From assembly GCF_003719725.1 (NCBI RefSeq), contig NZ_RIAX01000001.1, forward strand, positions 434,001-498,000: a DNA stretch of 64,000 nucleotides, given 5' to 3'. Source of the DNA: Planococcus salinus (GTDB taxonomy: Bacteria > Bacillota > Bacilli > Bacillales_A > Planococcaceae). Positions 1-8,469 of the stretch are shown piece by piece. The position numbers and the translations under genes are program-made. Below the pieces are notes generated by a model that had not been told where the DNA came from, did no database searches, and worked only from the letters and a program-made list of their open reading frames with translations. How positions within the stretch are numbered: position 1 is the first letter of the stretch; each line of letters begins with the position of its first letter.

Positions 1-1254
1 CCGCATATACGAACGCATCATCGCCATGCGCTGAAGCGATTTTTTGACGGTTTCGGTGTCACCGGCCGTCAGCATATTTGCCAGATACTGGATCGGCGTC
101 CGCATTTCTTCGATAGCCGGGAAAATCATATCCGGATTTTTAATGGAATCTTTTCCTTCGAAATAGTTCATGATCGGACTGAGTGGCGGCACATACCATA
201 CCATCGGCAATGTCCGGTATTCCGGATGCAGAGGGAACGCCAATTGATGTTCAATTGCCAGTTTGTAAACCGGTGAGTTCTGTGCCGCTTCAATCCAGTC
301 TTCGGAAATGCCATCTTTTTTCGCCTGTGCGATCATTTCAGGATCATATGGATCGATGAACAAATCACACTGGGCTTTGTACAAATCTTTTTCATCCGGT
401 GTTGCCGCAACTTCCAGTACGCGGTCCGCATCATACAGCAGAACGCCCAGGTAACGGATGCGGCCGGTGCAGGTTTCAGAACATACAGTCGGCAAACCGG
501 ACTCGATCCGAGGGAAGCAGAATGTGCATTTTTCCGCTTTATTGGTCTGCCAGTTGAAATAGACTTTCTTATAAGGGCAGCCTGTCATGCAATAGCGCCA
601 GCCGCGGCAAGCTTCCTGGTCCACCAGCACGATGCCGTCTTCTTCCCTCTTGTAGATGGCGCCTGAAGGACAGGATGCCACACAGCTTGGGTTGAGGCAG
701 TGCTCACACAGTCGCGGCAAATAGATCATGAATGATTTTTCGAAGTTGAATTTGATTTCTTCTTCGATTTTTTGAATGTTCGGGTCCTGTGGGCCTGTAA
801 TATGGGCTCCTGCCAAATCATCTTCCCAGTTCGGTCCCCATTCCAGGTTCATTTTTTCACCCGTCACAGCTGAATGGGCACGAGCTACAGGAGAGTGTTC
901 CATCTCTCCTGCATTGGTCAAGTGCTCGTAATTGTAAGTCCACGGTTCGTAGTAATCCTTCATTTCCGGCATGTCCGGGTTATAGAAGATTTTCCCAAGC
1001 GCTACTTTGGACAGCTTGTTCCCTGATTTCAGCTCCAGATTCCCTTTGCGCAGCTGCCAGCCGCCTTTATAGAGCTCCTGGTCTTCCCAGCGTTTCGGAT
1101 AACCGATACCGGGTTTTGTCTCGACGTTATTGAACCACATATATTCCGCACCTTTGCGGTTGGTCCAGGTGGTTTTGCATGTCACGCTGCACGTATGGCA
1201 GCCGATGCATTTGTCCAGATTCATCACCATTGCAATCTGTGCTTTAATCTTCAA
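1..1254 (-). CDS. narH: Respiratory nitrate reductase beta subunit NarH (3' end beyond window)
   Basis: Iron-sulfur subunit that carries electrons from the NarI cytochrome b to the molybdenum subunit NarG on the inner face of the membrane. Reading the minus strand gives about 418 codons. They begin LKIKAQIAMVMNLDKCIGCH and include the four-cysteine ferredoxin clusters CIGCHTCSVTC, CEHCLNPSCVASCPSG, CRGWRYCMTGCPYKK and CTFCFPR. The third cluster has Trp in place of one Cys (CRGWRYC), as is usual for the 3Fe-4S centre of this family. The start is a TTG at 1254 with AAGGAGG eight bases upstream; the gene begins inside the last codons of narG, so translation is probably coupled. Family length is near 490 residues, so about 70 C-terminal residues lie outside the window. 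NarJ and NarI probably follow there. Confidence 0.95.
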   Translation of the reverse strand, partial: MKIKAQIAMVMNLDKCIGCHTCSVTCKTTWTNRKGAEYMWFNNVETKPGIGYPKRWEDQELYKGGWQLRKGNLELKSGNKLSKVALGKIFYNPDMPEMKDYYEPWTYNYEHLTNAGEMEHSPVARAHSAVTGEKMNLEWGPNWEDDLAGAHITGPQDPNIQKIEEEIKFNFEKSFMIYLPRLCEHCLNPSCVASCPSGAIYKREEDGIVLVDQEACRGWRYCMTGCPYKKVYFNWQTNKAEKCTFCFPRIESGLPTVCSETCTGRIRYLGVLLYDADRVLEVAATPDEKDLYKAQCDLFIDPYDPEMIAQAKKDGISEDWIEAAQNSPVYKLAIEHQLAFPLHPEYRTLPMVWYVPPLSPIMNYFEGKDSIKNPDMIFPAIEEMRTPIQYLANMLTAGDTETVKKSLQRMAMMRSYMR

Positions 1255-4200
1255 GCCAGTCAACCTCCTTCATTTTCCGGACTGCCACATACTCATCGCG
1301 CTGATTTCCGATCGGGCCGTAATAGTTGAAGCCGTAGCTGAGCTGGGCATATCCGCCGACCATTTGCGTCGGTTTCATATGGATGCGTGTCGGCGCGTTA
1401 TGGCTGCCTCCGCGCGTATCCGTGATTTCTGATCCCGGAACATTAATGTGCTTGTCCTGTGCATGATACATGAACATAGTGCCGCGTGGCATCCGGTGGC
1501 TGACGACTGCACGAGCCGTTACGACACCGTTCCGATTGTAAACTTCCAGCCAGTCGTTATCGTTGATGCCATGTGCATCTGCATCGTCATTGTTCAGCCA
1601 GACAGTCGGACCGCCACGGAACAATGTCAGCATGTGCTGGTTGTCCTGATAAGTGGAATGGATATTCCATTTGCCGTGTGGAGTCAAATAGCGCAGCACC
1701 AGCGAATCCACTCCGCCTTTGACGACTTTGTCTCTTGCACCGAACACCATCGGCGGCAGTGTCGGCTTATAGATCGGCAGCGCTTCACCAAACTGCTGGA
1801 AAATTTCATGGTCGATATAGAAATGCTGTCTGCCGGTCAATGTTCGGAATGGCACCAGTCGTTCGATGTTCGTTGTGAACGGTGAATAGCGTCGGCCCAT
1901 TTTGTTTGATCCGCTGAATACGGGAGTCGGAATGACTTCACGGGGCTGCACCGTAATGCTTTGGAACGTGATTTTTTCCGCTGCACGGTCTGCTGAAATA
2001 TCCTTCAGTTCGACACCTGTGTCTTTTTCCGCTTCCACATATGCTTTCTGTGAGACACGGCCGTTGGTGGCGGAAGACAAGTTGAGAATGGCATCTGCCA
2101 CTTGGCGGGCCGTCTGGATTTTCGGCAAGCCGTTTTTAATGGATTCATCGTAATATGTCCCGTTGATTCGTTTTAATTCTTCATATTCTTCCGCTACCGA
2201 GAAGCTGACGCCGTGCGCGCCGGTTTTCCCGATCTGCAGATTCGGGCCAAGCGTGATGTATTTGTCATGAATCTTCGTGTAATCGCGTTCCACGATGCTG
2301 ATGTTCGGCATTGTTTTGCCTGGCACCGCTTCGATTTCCCCTTTGGTCCAATCTTTCACCAAGCCCATCGGCTGTGAAATTTCACTGACCGTATCATGCG
2401 CAAGCGGTGTCGTGACGACATCTTTGTAGACGCCCGGTAGATGCGTTCTTGCCATTTCCGAGAACTTCTCCGCCAATTTGCCGTAGATATCCCAGTCGGA
2501 ACGGGATTCCCACAACGGATTGACCGCCGGATTGAACGGGTGCACAAATGGGTGCATATCTGTGGAAGACAAATCTGTCTTCTCGTACCAAGTGGCTGCA
2601 GGCAGAACGATATCTGCATACAAAGGCGTCGAAGTCATACGGAAGTCAAGGGCGACCATGAGATCGAGTTTTCCTTCGACATCATCACGCCAGATAATTT
2701 CTTCCGGTTTTACGTCTTGATTCGGCTCTGCCAACAGACCGTCAGATGCCCCAAGCAAATGCTTCATGAAATATTCCTGGCCTTTTGCGGAACTGGAAAT
2801 CAGGTTGGAACGCCAGATGAACAATGAGCGCGGGAAGTTTTCCGGTGCTCCCGGATCTTCGATTGCAAACTTCGTGTTGCGGCTCTTGATCTCTTCAGCG
2901 GCGTGGTCGATGATTTCCTTGTTGGTTTTCTTGCCGTCCTGTGCCGCTTCCTCTGCAAACAGCAAACTGTTTTTGTCGAATTGCGGATAAGAAGGCAACC
3001 ACCCGAGACGCGCGGCCAGCACATTGTAATCAGCCGGATGCTGGTAACTGACATCTTCACCCAGTGGCGATTTCAGGCTGTCGGTTCCTCCTTCTTCGTA
3101 GCGCCATTGTTCTGTTGCAAAATAGAAGAACGACGTGGCGTTTTGCAGACGAGCCGGACCCTGCCAGTCTTTCGCAAATGCGACAGTCGACCAGCCTTCG
3201 ATCGGACGGCATTTTTCCTGTCCGACGTAATGCGCCCAGCCGCCGCCGTTGACGCCCTGAGAAGCCGTCAATACCACCAGATTCAAAATGGCGCGGTAAA
3301 TCGTGTCACTGTTGAACCAGTGATTGATGCCGGCTCCCATGATGATCATCGAACGGCCGCCTGTATCAATGGAGTTCTGAGCAAATTCACGGGCGATCTG
3401 AGTCACAATGGATGCTTTGACCGAAGTCACTTTTTCCTGCCAGGCAGGCGTATAATGAGACGTTTCGTCAAAATAGTCTTTGGCGTTGTGAGGGCTGTCA
3501 ATCCGTGCAATGCCGTATTGGCTCAACATCAAATCATAAACAGTTGCGGCATAGCGGACCGTGCCGTCTGCCAGCGTCACTTTTTTCGCCGGTATGACCC
3601 GTTTGAAGACACCGTTACCGGCGTTGTCAAAGAACGGGAACACAATTTCCTTCCATTCTTCGTCGAGGCCTTCCACGCTCAATGCAGGCTCGACTCTCGA
3701 CCCGTCTTCGTTTTCCAGGATCAAATTCCATTTTTTATCTTCTTCCCAGCGCTGGCCCATCGTCCCGTTCGGCACAATCAAATCATTGACGGCTTCGTCA
3801 TAAATGACCGGTTTCCATTCAGCGTGCTGTGACGTGTCGCCAAGATCGCTGGCACGCAGGAAGCGCCCGCCTTTCAATGAATCTTCATGCGGATCCAATA
3901 AAATCATGAACGGCATATCCGTGTACTGCTTGGCGTAATTGATGAACATCGGTTCCTGGCGCTGGTGGTAAAATTCATCCAATATGACGTGCGTCATCGC
4001 CTGTGCCAACGCAGCATCCGTACCTGGATTCGGCGCCAGCCAGTTATCCGCAAACTTAACGTTTTCCGCGAAATCCGGTGCCACCGAAACGACTTTTGTC
4101 CCTTTATAACGGACTTCCGTCATAAAATGGGCATCCGGTGTCCGTGTCATCGGCACGTTCGAACCCCACATCATCAAATAGCCGGCATTGTACCAATCCG

Positions 4201-4918
4201 ACGATTCCGGAACATCCGTCTGTTCTCCCCAAATCTGAGGCGAAGCCGGCGGCAGGTCAGCATACCAGTCATAGAAGCTCAGCATCTGGCCGCCCAGCAA
4301 TGAAATGAAGCGCGCACCTGAAGCGTAGCTGATCATCGACATCGCAGGAATCGGTGTAAAACCGGCAATGCGGTCCGGACCGTATTTCTGGATGGTGTAA
4401 ATCAGCTGAGCCGCAATCAGTTCCAGTGCATCGTCCCAATTGACGCGCACATGGCCGCCTTTGCCGCGTGCCGATTTGTAAAACTGTGCTTTTTCAGGGT
4501 CTTCCACAATACTCGCCCACGCATCGACCGGGTTGGCATGCATCGATCTGGCAGATTTCCAGAGCCGCCACAAACGCCCTCTCATATAAGGATATTTGAC
4601 ACGGAGCGGGCTGTACTCATACCAGGAAAACGTTGCGCCACGCGGACAGCCGCGCGGTTCAAATTCCGGCATATCGGGACCGCAGGACGGATAGTCGATC
4701 TGCTGGTTTTCCCACGTGATGATGCCGTTTTTCACAAACACTTTCCAGCTGCAGGAACCGGTGCAGTTGACACCATGCGTTGTCCGCACCACTTTGTCAT
4801 GCGACCATCTCTGGCGGTACATATTCTCCCAATCCCGGTTTTTTTCTTCCAGGATCGACCAGCTGCCTGAATAACTCTCCACGGGTTTAAAAAAATTGAA
4901 ACCATATCTTTTCTTCAT
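1244..4918 (-). CDS. narG: Respiratory nitrate reductase alpha subunit NarG
   Basis: Catalytic molybdo-bis-MGD subunit that reduces nitrate to nitrite with quinol electrons. The 1224-residue length is normal for the family. His48, Cys52, Cys56 and Cys91 (THGVNCTGSC ... RGCPRGA) are the FS0 4Fe-4S ligands, with the family-typical histidine first. The SSDWYN stretch holds the aspartate expected to ligate molybdenum, followed by MMWGSNVPMTRTPDAHF. No twin-arginine signal is present, in line with a cytoplasm-facing enzyme. The RBS is GAGAAGGAG ahead of ATG 4918. narG overlaps the TTG start of narH by 11 bases, and molybdate uptake genes lie just upstream on the same strand. A TAGGG-N4-TCCTA palindrome 100 bp upstream is a candidate operator. 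Confidence 0.97.
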   Translation of the reverse strand: MKKRYGFNFFKPVESYSGSWSILEEKNRDWENMYRQRWSHDKVVRTTHGVNCTGSCSWKVFVKNGIITWENQQIDYPSCGPDMPEFEPRGCPRGATFSWYEYSPLRVKYPYMRGRLWRLWKSARSMHANPVDAWASIVEDPEKAQFYKSARGKGGHVRVNWDDALELIAAQLIYTIQKYGPDRIAGFTPIPAMSMISYASGARFISLLGGQMLSFYDWYADLPPASPQIWGEQTDVPESSDWYNAGYLMMWGSNVPMTRTPDAHFMTEVRYKGTKVVSVAPDFAENVKFADNWLAPNPGTDAALAQAMTHVILDEFYHQRQEPMFINYAKQYTDMPFMILLDPHEDSLKGGRFLRASDLGDTSQHAEWKPVIYDEAVNDLIVPNGTMGQRWEEDKKWNLILENEDGSRVEPALSVEGLDEEWKEIVFPFFDNAGNGVFKRVIPAKKVTLADGTVRYAATVYDLMLSQYGIARIDSPHNAKDYFDETSHYTPAWQEKVTSVKASIVTQIAREFAQNSIDTGGRSMIIMGAGINHWFNSDTIYRAILNLVVLTASQGVNGGGWAHYVGQEKCRPIEGWSTVAFAKDWQGPARLQNATSFFYFATEQWRYEEGGTDSLKSPLGEDVSYQHPADYNVLAARLGWLPSYPQFDKNSLLFAEEAAQDGKKTNKEIIDHAAEEIKSRNTKFAIEDPGAPENFPRSLFIWRSNLISSSAKGQEYFMKHLLGASDGLLAEPNQDVKPEEIIWRDDVEGKLDLMVALDFRMTSTPLYADIVLPAATWYEKTDLSSTDMHPFVHPFNPAVNPLWESRSDWDIYGKLAEKFSEMARTHLPGVYKDVVTTPLAHDTVSEISQPMGLVKDWTKGEIEAVPGKTMPNISIVERDYTKIHDKYITLGPNLQIGKTGAHGVSFSVAEEYEELKRINGTYYDESIKNGLPKIQTARQVADAILNLSSATNGRVSQKAYVEAEKDTGVELKDISADRAAEKITFQSITVQPREVIPTPVFSGSNKMGRRYSPFTTNIERLVPFRTLTGRQHFYIDHEIFQQFGEALPIYKPTLPPMVFGARDKVVKGGVDSLVLRYLTPHGKWNIHSTYQDNQHMLTLFRGGPTVWLNNDDADAHGINDNDWLEVYNRNGVVTARAVVSHRMPRGTMFMYHAQDKHINVPGSEITDTRGGSHNAPTRIHMKPTQMVGGYAQLSYGFNYYGPIGNQRDEYVAVRKMKEVDWLED

Positions 4919-5017
4919 TGCTCACAACCACTCCTTCTCAGAATGAAAAACATTGAAGGGAATCAATTAATCATTCGTATACGTTTAAGTATGGAAGACC
5001 TGTCCGAAAATTCACAT

Positions 5018-5031
5018 TAGGGAATGTCCTA
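5018..5031. promoter_or_regulatory. AGGG-N4-CCT palindrome upstream of narG, NreC-box-like
   Basis: The sequence TAGGG AATG TCCTA matches 9 of 10 defined positions of the TAGGG-N4-CCCTA motif described for the staphylococcal oxygen/nitrate regulator NreC. Its centre lies about 106 bp upstream of the narG start. A similar AGGGAATTCCCT lies between modA and the hemerythrin gene at 7940-7953. No nreC gene is visible in the window, so the regulator is inferred. Confidence 0.45.
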
Positions 5032-5081
5032 TAGAGAGGAGGGGAATCCCTTTATTGCATGAAATGCGAAAGTGCCCAATA

Positions 5082-5165
5082 GAAGAAGATAAGCTAAAAA
5101 CGCGACATCCTGTCGCAACGCTTATCTGACCCACATCGTGTGGGCCTCCGACAAGCGCTGGAGGG
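5082..5165. repeat. Nested-hairpin intergenic repeat, copy 1
   Basis: The repeat contains GATAAGC paired with GCTTATC around an inner hairpin GCGACA-TCC-TGTCGC. A second hairpin, CCCACA-TCG-TGTGGG, follows, then CCTCCGACAAGCGCTGGAG. A near-identical second copy starts at 5268, and the spacer carries a GAAAAGCGGAGG tail after each copy, giving a unit of about 185 bp repeated in tandem. It does not look coding. I associate repeats of this type with Planococcaceae intergenic regions; function unknown. Confidence 0.7.
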
Positions 5166-5267
5166 CTTTTGGGTCATGGCGTTCTTTGCCATGATACATA
5201 AGACCGAAGCGACCTCGAGGGGCTGGGCACTGTAGCTGGACAATGAAAAGCGGAGGTGGCCAATAAA

Positions 5268-5345
5268 GGAAGATAAGCTAAGAACGCGACATCCTGTCGC
5301 AACGCTTATCTGACCCACGTCGTGTGGGCCTCCGACAGGCATAAG
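5268..5345. repeat. Nested-hairpin intergenic repeat, copy 2
   Basis: Second copy of the element at 5082. The GATAAGC/GCTTATC stem, the inner GCGACATCCTGTCGC hairpin and the CCCAC-GTCGTGTGGG hairpin are kept, with one A-to-G change in the last loop. The following stretch (about 5370-5450) also matches the stretch after copy 1, including GAGCTGGACAACGAAAAGCGGAGGC-like sequence, so the whole unit was duplicated. Confidence 0.7.
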
Positions 5346-5470
5346 ACGCTTTGGCGAAGCGGCATGTTTTCAGCCGCACAGTCAAAGTGGCTTATGACCC
5401 CGAGGACTTGGCCGCCGGAGCTGGACAACGAAAAGCGGAGGCGGCCGGCGGCAAATCCGCAGACAGGAGG

Positions 5471-5570
5471 TTTATGCGCGTTTATTTTGATTTATTTGCG
5501 TTCGGAAACTTTTATGCGCGCTTAAAAGCTTTTATGCACGTTCCCCGAAAGTTATGCGCGTTCACTTAAA
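5471..5570. repeat. Five-unit 20-bp periodic repeat, TTTATGCGCG core
   Basis: Cores start at 5471, 5491, 5511, 5531 and 5551, exactly 20 bp apart: TTTATGCGCG, TTTATTTGCG, TTTATGCGCG, TTTATGCACG and GTTATGCGCG. Each is followed by about ten variable bases. The array lies between the modC terminator and the nested-hairpin repeats. Units are too short and cores too divergent for CRISPR. Function unknown. Confidence 0.75.
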
Positions 5571-5577
5571 AATCCAC

Positions 5578-5611
5578 GAAAAAAAGCTCCCCTTCATCTA
5601 AAGGGAAGCTT
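5578..5611 (-). terminator. Rho-independent terminator of modABC
   Basis: On the minus strand AAGCTTCCCTT pairs with AAGGGGAGCTT and is followed by a run of seven T. The modC stop codon TAG lies in the loop, so the last modC codons form half of the stem. Confidence 0.85.
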
Positions 5612-6248
5612 CGGAAATCAGTTGTTCAGTCATTTGGCCTTTTTCAACGCGGATCACGCGGTCTGCCAGTTTTTGTGCGTCGGCTTGCCGGTGTGTAACA
5701 AAAATAATCGGGATGTTCCAGATTTCATGGATGCGCAGCAATTCCTCCTGGCATCTCTCCCGCGTGTCATCGTCAAGTGCGGAAAACGGCTCATCCAGCA
5801 GCAGCAGATCCGGCTTGGCCGCCAGTGCGCGCGTTAAAGCCACACGCTGCTTTTCGCCGCCCGAGATTTGATGGGGATATTTCGGCAGCAGATCCGTAAT
5901 GCCGAGAACTTTCGTCACTGCTGTAATATGCGCCATATCGCTTTTCGGCGGCCGGCTGTACAAAATATTCTGTTCCACGCTCAAGTGCGGGAACAGCGCA
6001 TAATCCTGGAACAGATAGCCGACTTTCCGTCGCTGAATTTTCAGCGGTTTATTGCCTTCCTGAAAAAAATTTCTGCCATTCAGGGAAATCGAACCGGCGT
6101 CCGGATGGACAATGCCGGCAATGCAGTTAAGAAGAGTTGTCTTTCCTGAACCGGATGAGCCGACGAGCGCCAGAATTTCATTGTCCAGCTGGAAATCCAC
6201 GACCAGTTCAAAATGCTCCAATTGTTTTCGGAAATCTACGTGTAACAT
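5598..6248 (-). CDS. modC: Molybdate ABC transporter ATP-binding protein ModC (short form)
   Basis: ATPase that drives molybdate import with ModB. It has Walker A GSSGSGKT, signature ISGGEKQRV, Walker B LLLLDEPFSAL and switch histidine FVTHR. I place the start at ATG 6248 (MLHVDFRKQLEHF), preceded by GGGAGGGAG and 5 nt after the modB stop. A longer reading to 6347 would run back into modB. This gives 216 residues, about 140 shorter than E. coli ModC, so the C-terminal molybdate-binding TOBE domain is absent. Short ModC proteins without this domain are common in Firmicutes. Position beside narGH suggests it supplies the nitrate reductase cofactor. Confidence 0.9.
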   Translation of the reverse strand: MLHVDFRKQLEHFELVVDFQLDNEILALVGSSGSGKTTLLNCIAGIVHPDAGSISLNGRNFFQEGNKPLKIQRRKVGYLFQDYALFPHLSVEQNILYSRPPKSDMAHITAVTKVLGITDLLPKYPHQISGGEKQRVALTRALAAKPDLLLLDEPFSALDDDTRERCQEELLRIHEIWNIPIIFVTHRQADAQKLADRVIRVEKGQMTEQLISEASL

Positions 6249-6253
6249 CCGAT

Positions 6254-6934
6254 TCACTCCCTCCCGATCCGGATTTCGGTTTTCTTGCGCCAGTAATTGA
6301 CCCATGAAATAATCGCCAGACCAAGCGCGGAAATGATGATAACCCAAAACGCCGCTTTTTCCATTTGCCCGGCTTCATAGGCAAAGTAAATCGCCAGCGG
6401 AATCGTTTCCGTCTGGCCCGGTATGTAACCTGCTACCATCAAAGTCGCTCCGAATTCCCCAATGCCTCTGGCAAACGACAAAATCAGACCCGCCAAAATT
6501 CCCGGCCACGCAAGCGGAAATGTGATGGTCCGGAAAATACGCCATTCAGAGACCCCCATTGTCCGTGCCACATTTTCCCAGCGGCTGTCGATTTTATTGA
6601 AAGCAGCAGTGACGCTTTGATACATCAGCGGCAGCGACACGACAAACGAGGCAATCGCGGCTCCGACCCATGTGAAAACGATGCGGACACCGAACCACTG
6701 CTCCAGCCAACTGCCCAAAGGACCGTTCAATCCGAATAACACAATAAGTCCAAATCCGATGACCGTCGGAGGCAAAACGAGAGGCAGAAGAATTAACGCA
6801 TCCAAAAAGCTTTTGCCGAAAAAATTGCGCCTGGACATAAAACGTGCCAGAGCAATGCTGATGATGAAGACAAAGAAAGTCGAGACAGACGCAACTTTCA
6901 GGGAAAGAAACAGTGGAGATAAATCCTGTGTCAT
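6254..6934 (-). CDS. modB: Molybdate ABC transporter permease ModB
   Basis: Integral membrane subunit of the molybdate importer, 226 residues with about five hydrophobic helices. The cytoplasmic coupling loop RTMGVSEWRIFRTITFPLAW followed by GLILSFARGIGEFGATLM is typical of the CysT/ModB permease family. Its ATG overlaps the modA stop by four bases, and its stop lies five bases ahead of the modC start. The three genes are therefore one translationally coupled operon. Confidence 0.93.
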   Translation of the reverse strand: MTQDLSPLFLSLKVASVSTFFVFIISIALARFMSRRNFFGKSFLDALILLPLVLPPTVIGFGLIVLFGLNGPLGSWLEQWFGVRIVFTWVGAAIASFVVSLPLMYQSVTAAFNKIDSRWENVARTMGVSEWRIFRTITFPLAWPGILAGLILSFARGIGEFGATLMVAGYIPGQTETIPLAIYFAYEAGQMEKAAFWVIIISALGLAIISWVNYWRKKTEIRIGRE

Positions 6935-7707
6935 TTTTCAGGAACCCCTTCAGCGGCACGAAAGCCAAATTGCTCCAGCACTTCCTGGCCTTCTTCTCCT
7001 GTCAGAAAAGCAAGAAAGGCTTCGGCAGCTTCCTGATTTTCAGCTGTTGAAGAAATGCCGGCCGGATAAATGATGGCCTCTCCGGTGTCCGGCAGCTCCA
7101 CCATGGTCTGGAGGCCTTGCGCGAGACCCTGGTCGGAGGAATAAATAATTCCTGCCTCCACATTTCCGCTTTCGAGATAACTGACTACCTGACGGGCATC
7201 TTTGGCGTAGATCACCCGCTCTTCAATGCTTTCCCATAAATCCAATTCAGTCAACGCTTCTCTTGTATACATGCCAAGCGGAACACTTTCTGGTTCGCCT
7301 ATTGCGATTTTGCCTTCAAAGCCCTGGAGAACCGCTGAAAAATCCGGTACTTCATCAACAGCCGCAGTGGAAGCGAGAACCAGATGATTGCTGGCAAACG
7401 GAACGACTGTTGTGCCGTCGATCAATTCGCCTTCAACCAAACGGTCCATATCTTTCGCGCTGGCCGATAAGAATAGATCGACAGGCGCCCCCTGTTCGAT
7501 CTGGTTGCTCAATTTCCCGGAAGACCCGTAATTGATCACCAGTTCGATGTCGGGATGGGCTTTCCCGAATTCCGTTTCCGCCGCTTGCATTGCATCGGTC
7601 AAGCTGGAAGCGGCTGAGATGAACAATTCGTCTTTGCGGTCGGCTGACGTCGTTCCACACCCTGCGAGCAATAGCGTTATTGTCAAAAATAATAAAGTTC
7701 TTCTCAT
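6931..7707 (-). CDS. modA: Molybdate-binding lipoprotein ModA
   Basis: Extracellular substrate-binding protein of the molybdate importer. The signal peptide ends in the lipobox LLAGC, so it should be lipid-anchored. SAASSLTDAMQ, NYGSSGKLSNQIEQGAPVDLFLSAS and DARQVVSYLESGNVEAGIIYSSD are typical of the family. Two in-frame ATGs exist (7713 and 7707). AGGAAAGGG sits only 2 nt from the first but 8 nt from the second, so 7707 is preferred, giving 258 residues. A structured leader with a terminator-like hairpin immediately precedes the gene. Confidence 0.93.
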   Translation of the reverse strand: MRRTLLFLTITLLLAGCGTTSADRKDELFISAASSLTDAMQAAETEFGKAHPDIELVINYGSSGKLSNQIEQGAPVDLFLSASAKDMDRLVEGELIDGTTVVPFASNHLVLASTAAVDEVPDFSAVLQGFEGKIAIGEPESVPLGMYTREALTELDLWESIEERVIYAKDARQVVSYLESGNVEAGIIYSSDQGLAQGLQTMVELPDTGEAIIYPAGISSTAENQEAAEAFLAFLTGEEGQEVLEQFGFRAAEGVPEK

Positions 7708-7714
7708 TTGCATG

Positions 7715-7860
7715 ACCCTTTCCTGACGAAAAAAGCCGCAATCCCTGTCTTTTTCCTGACTGGAAAAGCGGCCTGAACTCGTATTGCTGTTTTCATTTAT
7801 TCTACAGGCGGTGGCCTCCTAAAAAGGGGTGCCGCGGTTATGTTAAGAATATCGCTGTCC
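7715..7860 (-). promoter_or_regulatory. Structured modA leader, candidate riboswitch or attenuator
   Basis: Read on the minus strand, a GC-rich fold (GCGGCACCCC, T-rich loop, then GGAGGCCACCGCC) is followed by about 50 bases. Next comes GCCGC with an internal TTTTCC-AGTCA-GGAAAA hairpin, closed by GCGGC and a run of six T. The last part resembles a Rho-independent terminator and ends about 15 bases before the modA RBS. Such a layout fits transcription attenuation. I do not recognise a named riboswitch class; molybdate or molybdenum cofactor would be the natural ligand, as inference. Confidence 0.5.
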
Positions 7861-7939
7861 ATGGACTTTCGTCAACCGCTTACACAATGCAATTGTTCGC
7901 CGGCAGGTCATTGCCTGACACGGATCAGATGCTGCACAT

Positions 7940-7953
7940 GAGGGAATTCCCTG
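7940..7953. promoter_or_regulatory. AGGGAATTCCCT palindrome between modA and the hemerythrin gene
   Basis: A perfect 12-bp palindrome with the same AGGG-N4-CCCT form as the site upstream of narG (AGGGAATGTCCT). It lies in the divergent region between the molybdate operon and the hemerythrin gene, about 60 bp upstream of a TATACT -10-like box at 8003-8008. It is a candidate operator for a shared nitrate or anaerobic regulator. Confidence 0.4.
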
Positions 7954-8046
7954 TTTCCTGCCGGGAATGTTCCTAGCCGGAAAATTCAGCAAAAACACAT
8001 GTTATACTGAAAAAAACATGCACTACTGCAGAGAGGAATGAAGAAT

Positions 8047-8469
8047 ATGTCAGGACCATCCCTACGTCAATTACATGCCCACCACGCTATTCACCAGGGG
8101 GGCTTATCAGGTGCCATTACAAAAACAGAGGAAATGGAAGATTTATTGAGAGCAAAAGAGTTTGCAGTTGCCCGCCAGGCTGCCGACCATTTGGTGGAAT
8201 ATTGGGAAACGCGGATCATCAGCCACGCCGACGCGGAGGAAGAAGGATTCTACCAGGAAGTGCTCGAGCAGGACCCCAGTCTGGAAGACGCCGTGGCCAA
8301 ACTGACGCGTGATCACGACCTGCTGCGCATCATTGCAGCGGATATTAAGGAAATGCTGAAAAAAGAAGGGCTGACATATGAAGTTATGCAGCAATTCCAT
8401 GCCCTGCTCGTTGTCAACGCCATCCACAGCCGTGATGAGGAACGATTATTGCTGGAGGAACATTTCTGA
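8047..8469 (+). CDS. Hemerythrin HHE-domain protein
   Basis: Four-helix protein of about 140 residues with the spaced histidine and acidic residues of a di-iron hemerythrin site: HAIH near the N-terminus, HADAEEEGFY, TRDHDLLR, and FHALLVVNAIHSRDEE. Such proteins bind O2 or NO or act as di-iron sensors. ATG 8038 lies too close to GAGAGG, whereas ATG 8047 (MSGPSLRQ) is 10 nt away, so I use 8047. The stop TGA shares its A with the ATG of the next gene. Being divergent from modABC and near narGH suggests a role in nitrate/NO metabolism, which is inference. Confidence 0.85.
   Translation: MSGPSLRQLHAHHAIHQGGLSGAITKTEEMEDLLRAKEFAVARQAADHLVEYWETRIISHADAEEEGFYQEVLEQDPSLEDAVAKLTRDHDLLRIIAADIKEMLKKEGLTYEVMQQFHALLVVNAIHSRDEERLLLEEHF

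Noticed and set aside
2903-3832. Long plus-strand open frame opposite narG (309 codons), plus several others within 1130-4870
   Set aside because: Antisense to a well-conserved gene, no ribosome site, arginine/cysteine-rich composition typical of shadow frames.
5471-5570. CRISPR array
   Set aside because: Period of 20 bp, cores of 10 bp with mismatches, and no cas genes; too short for repeat-spacer units.
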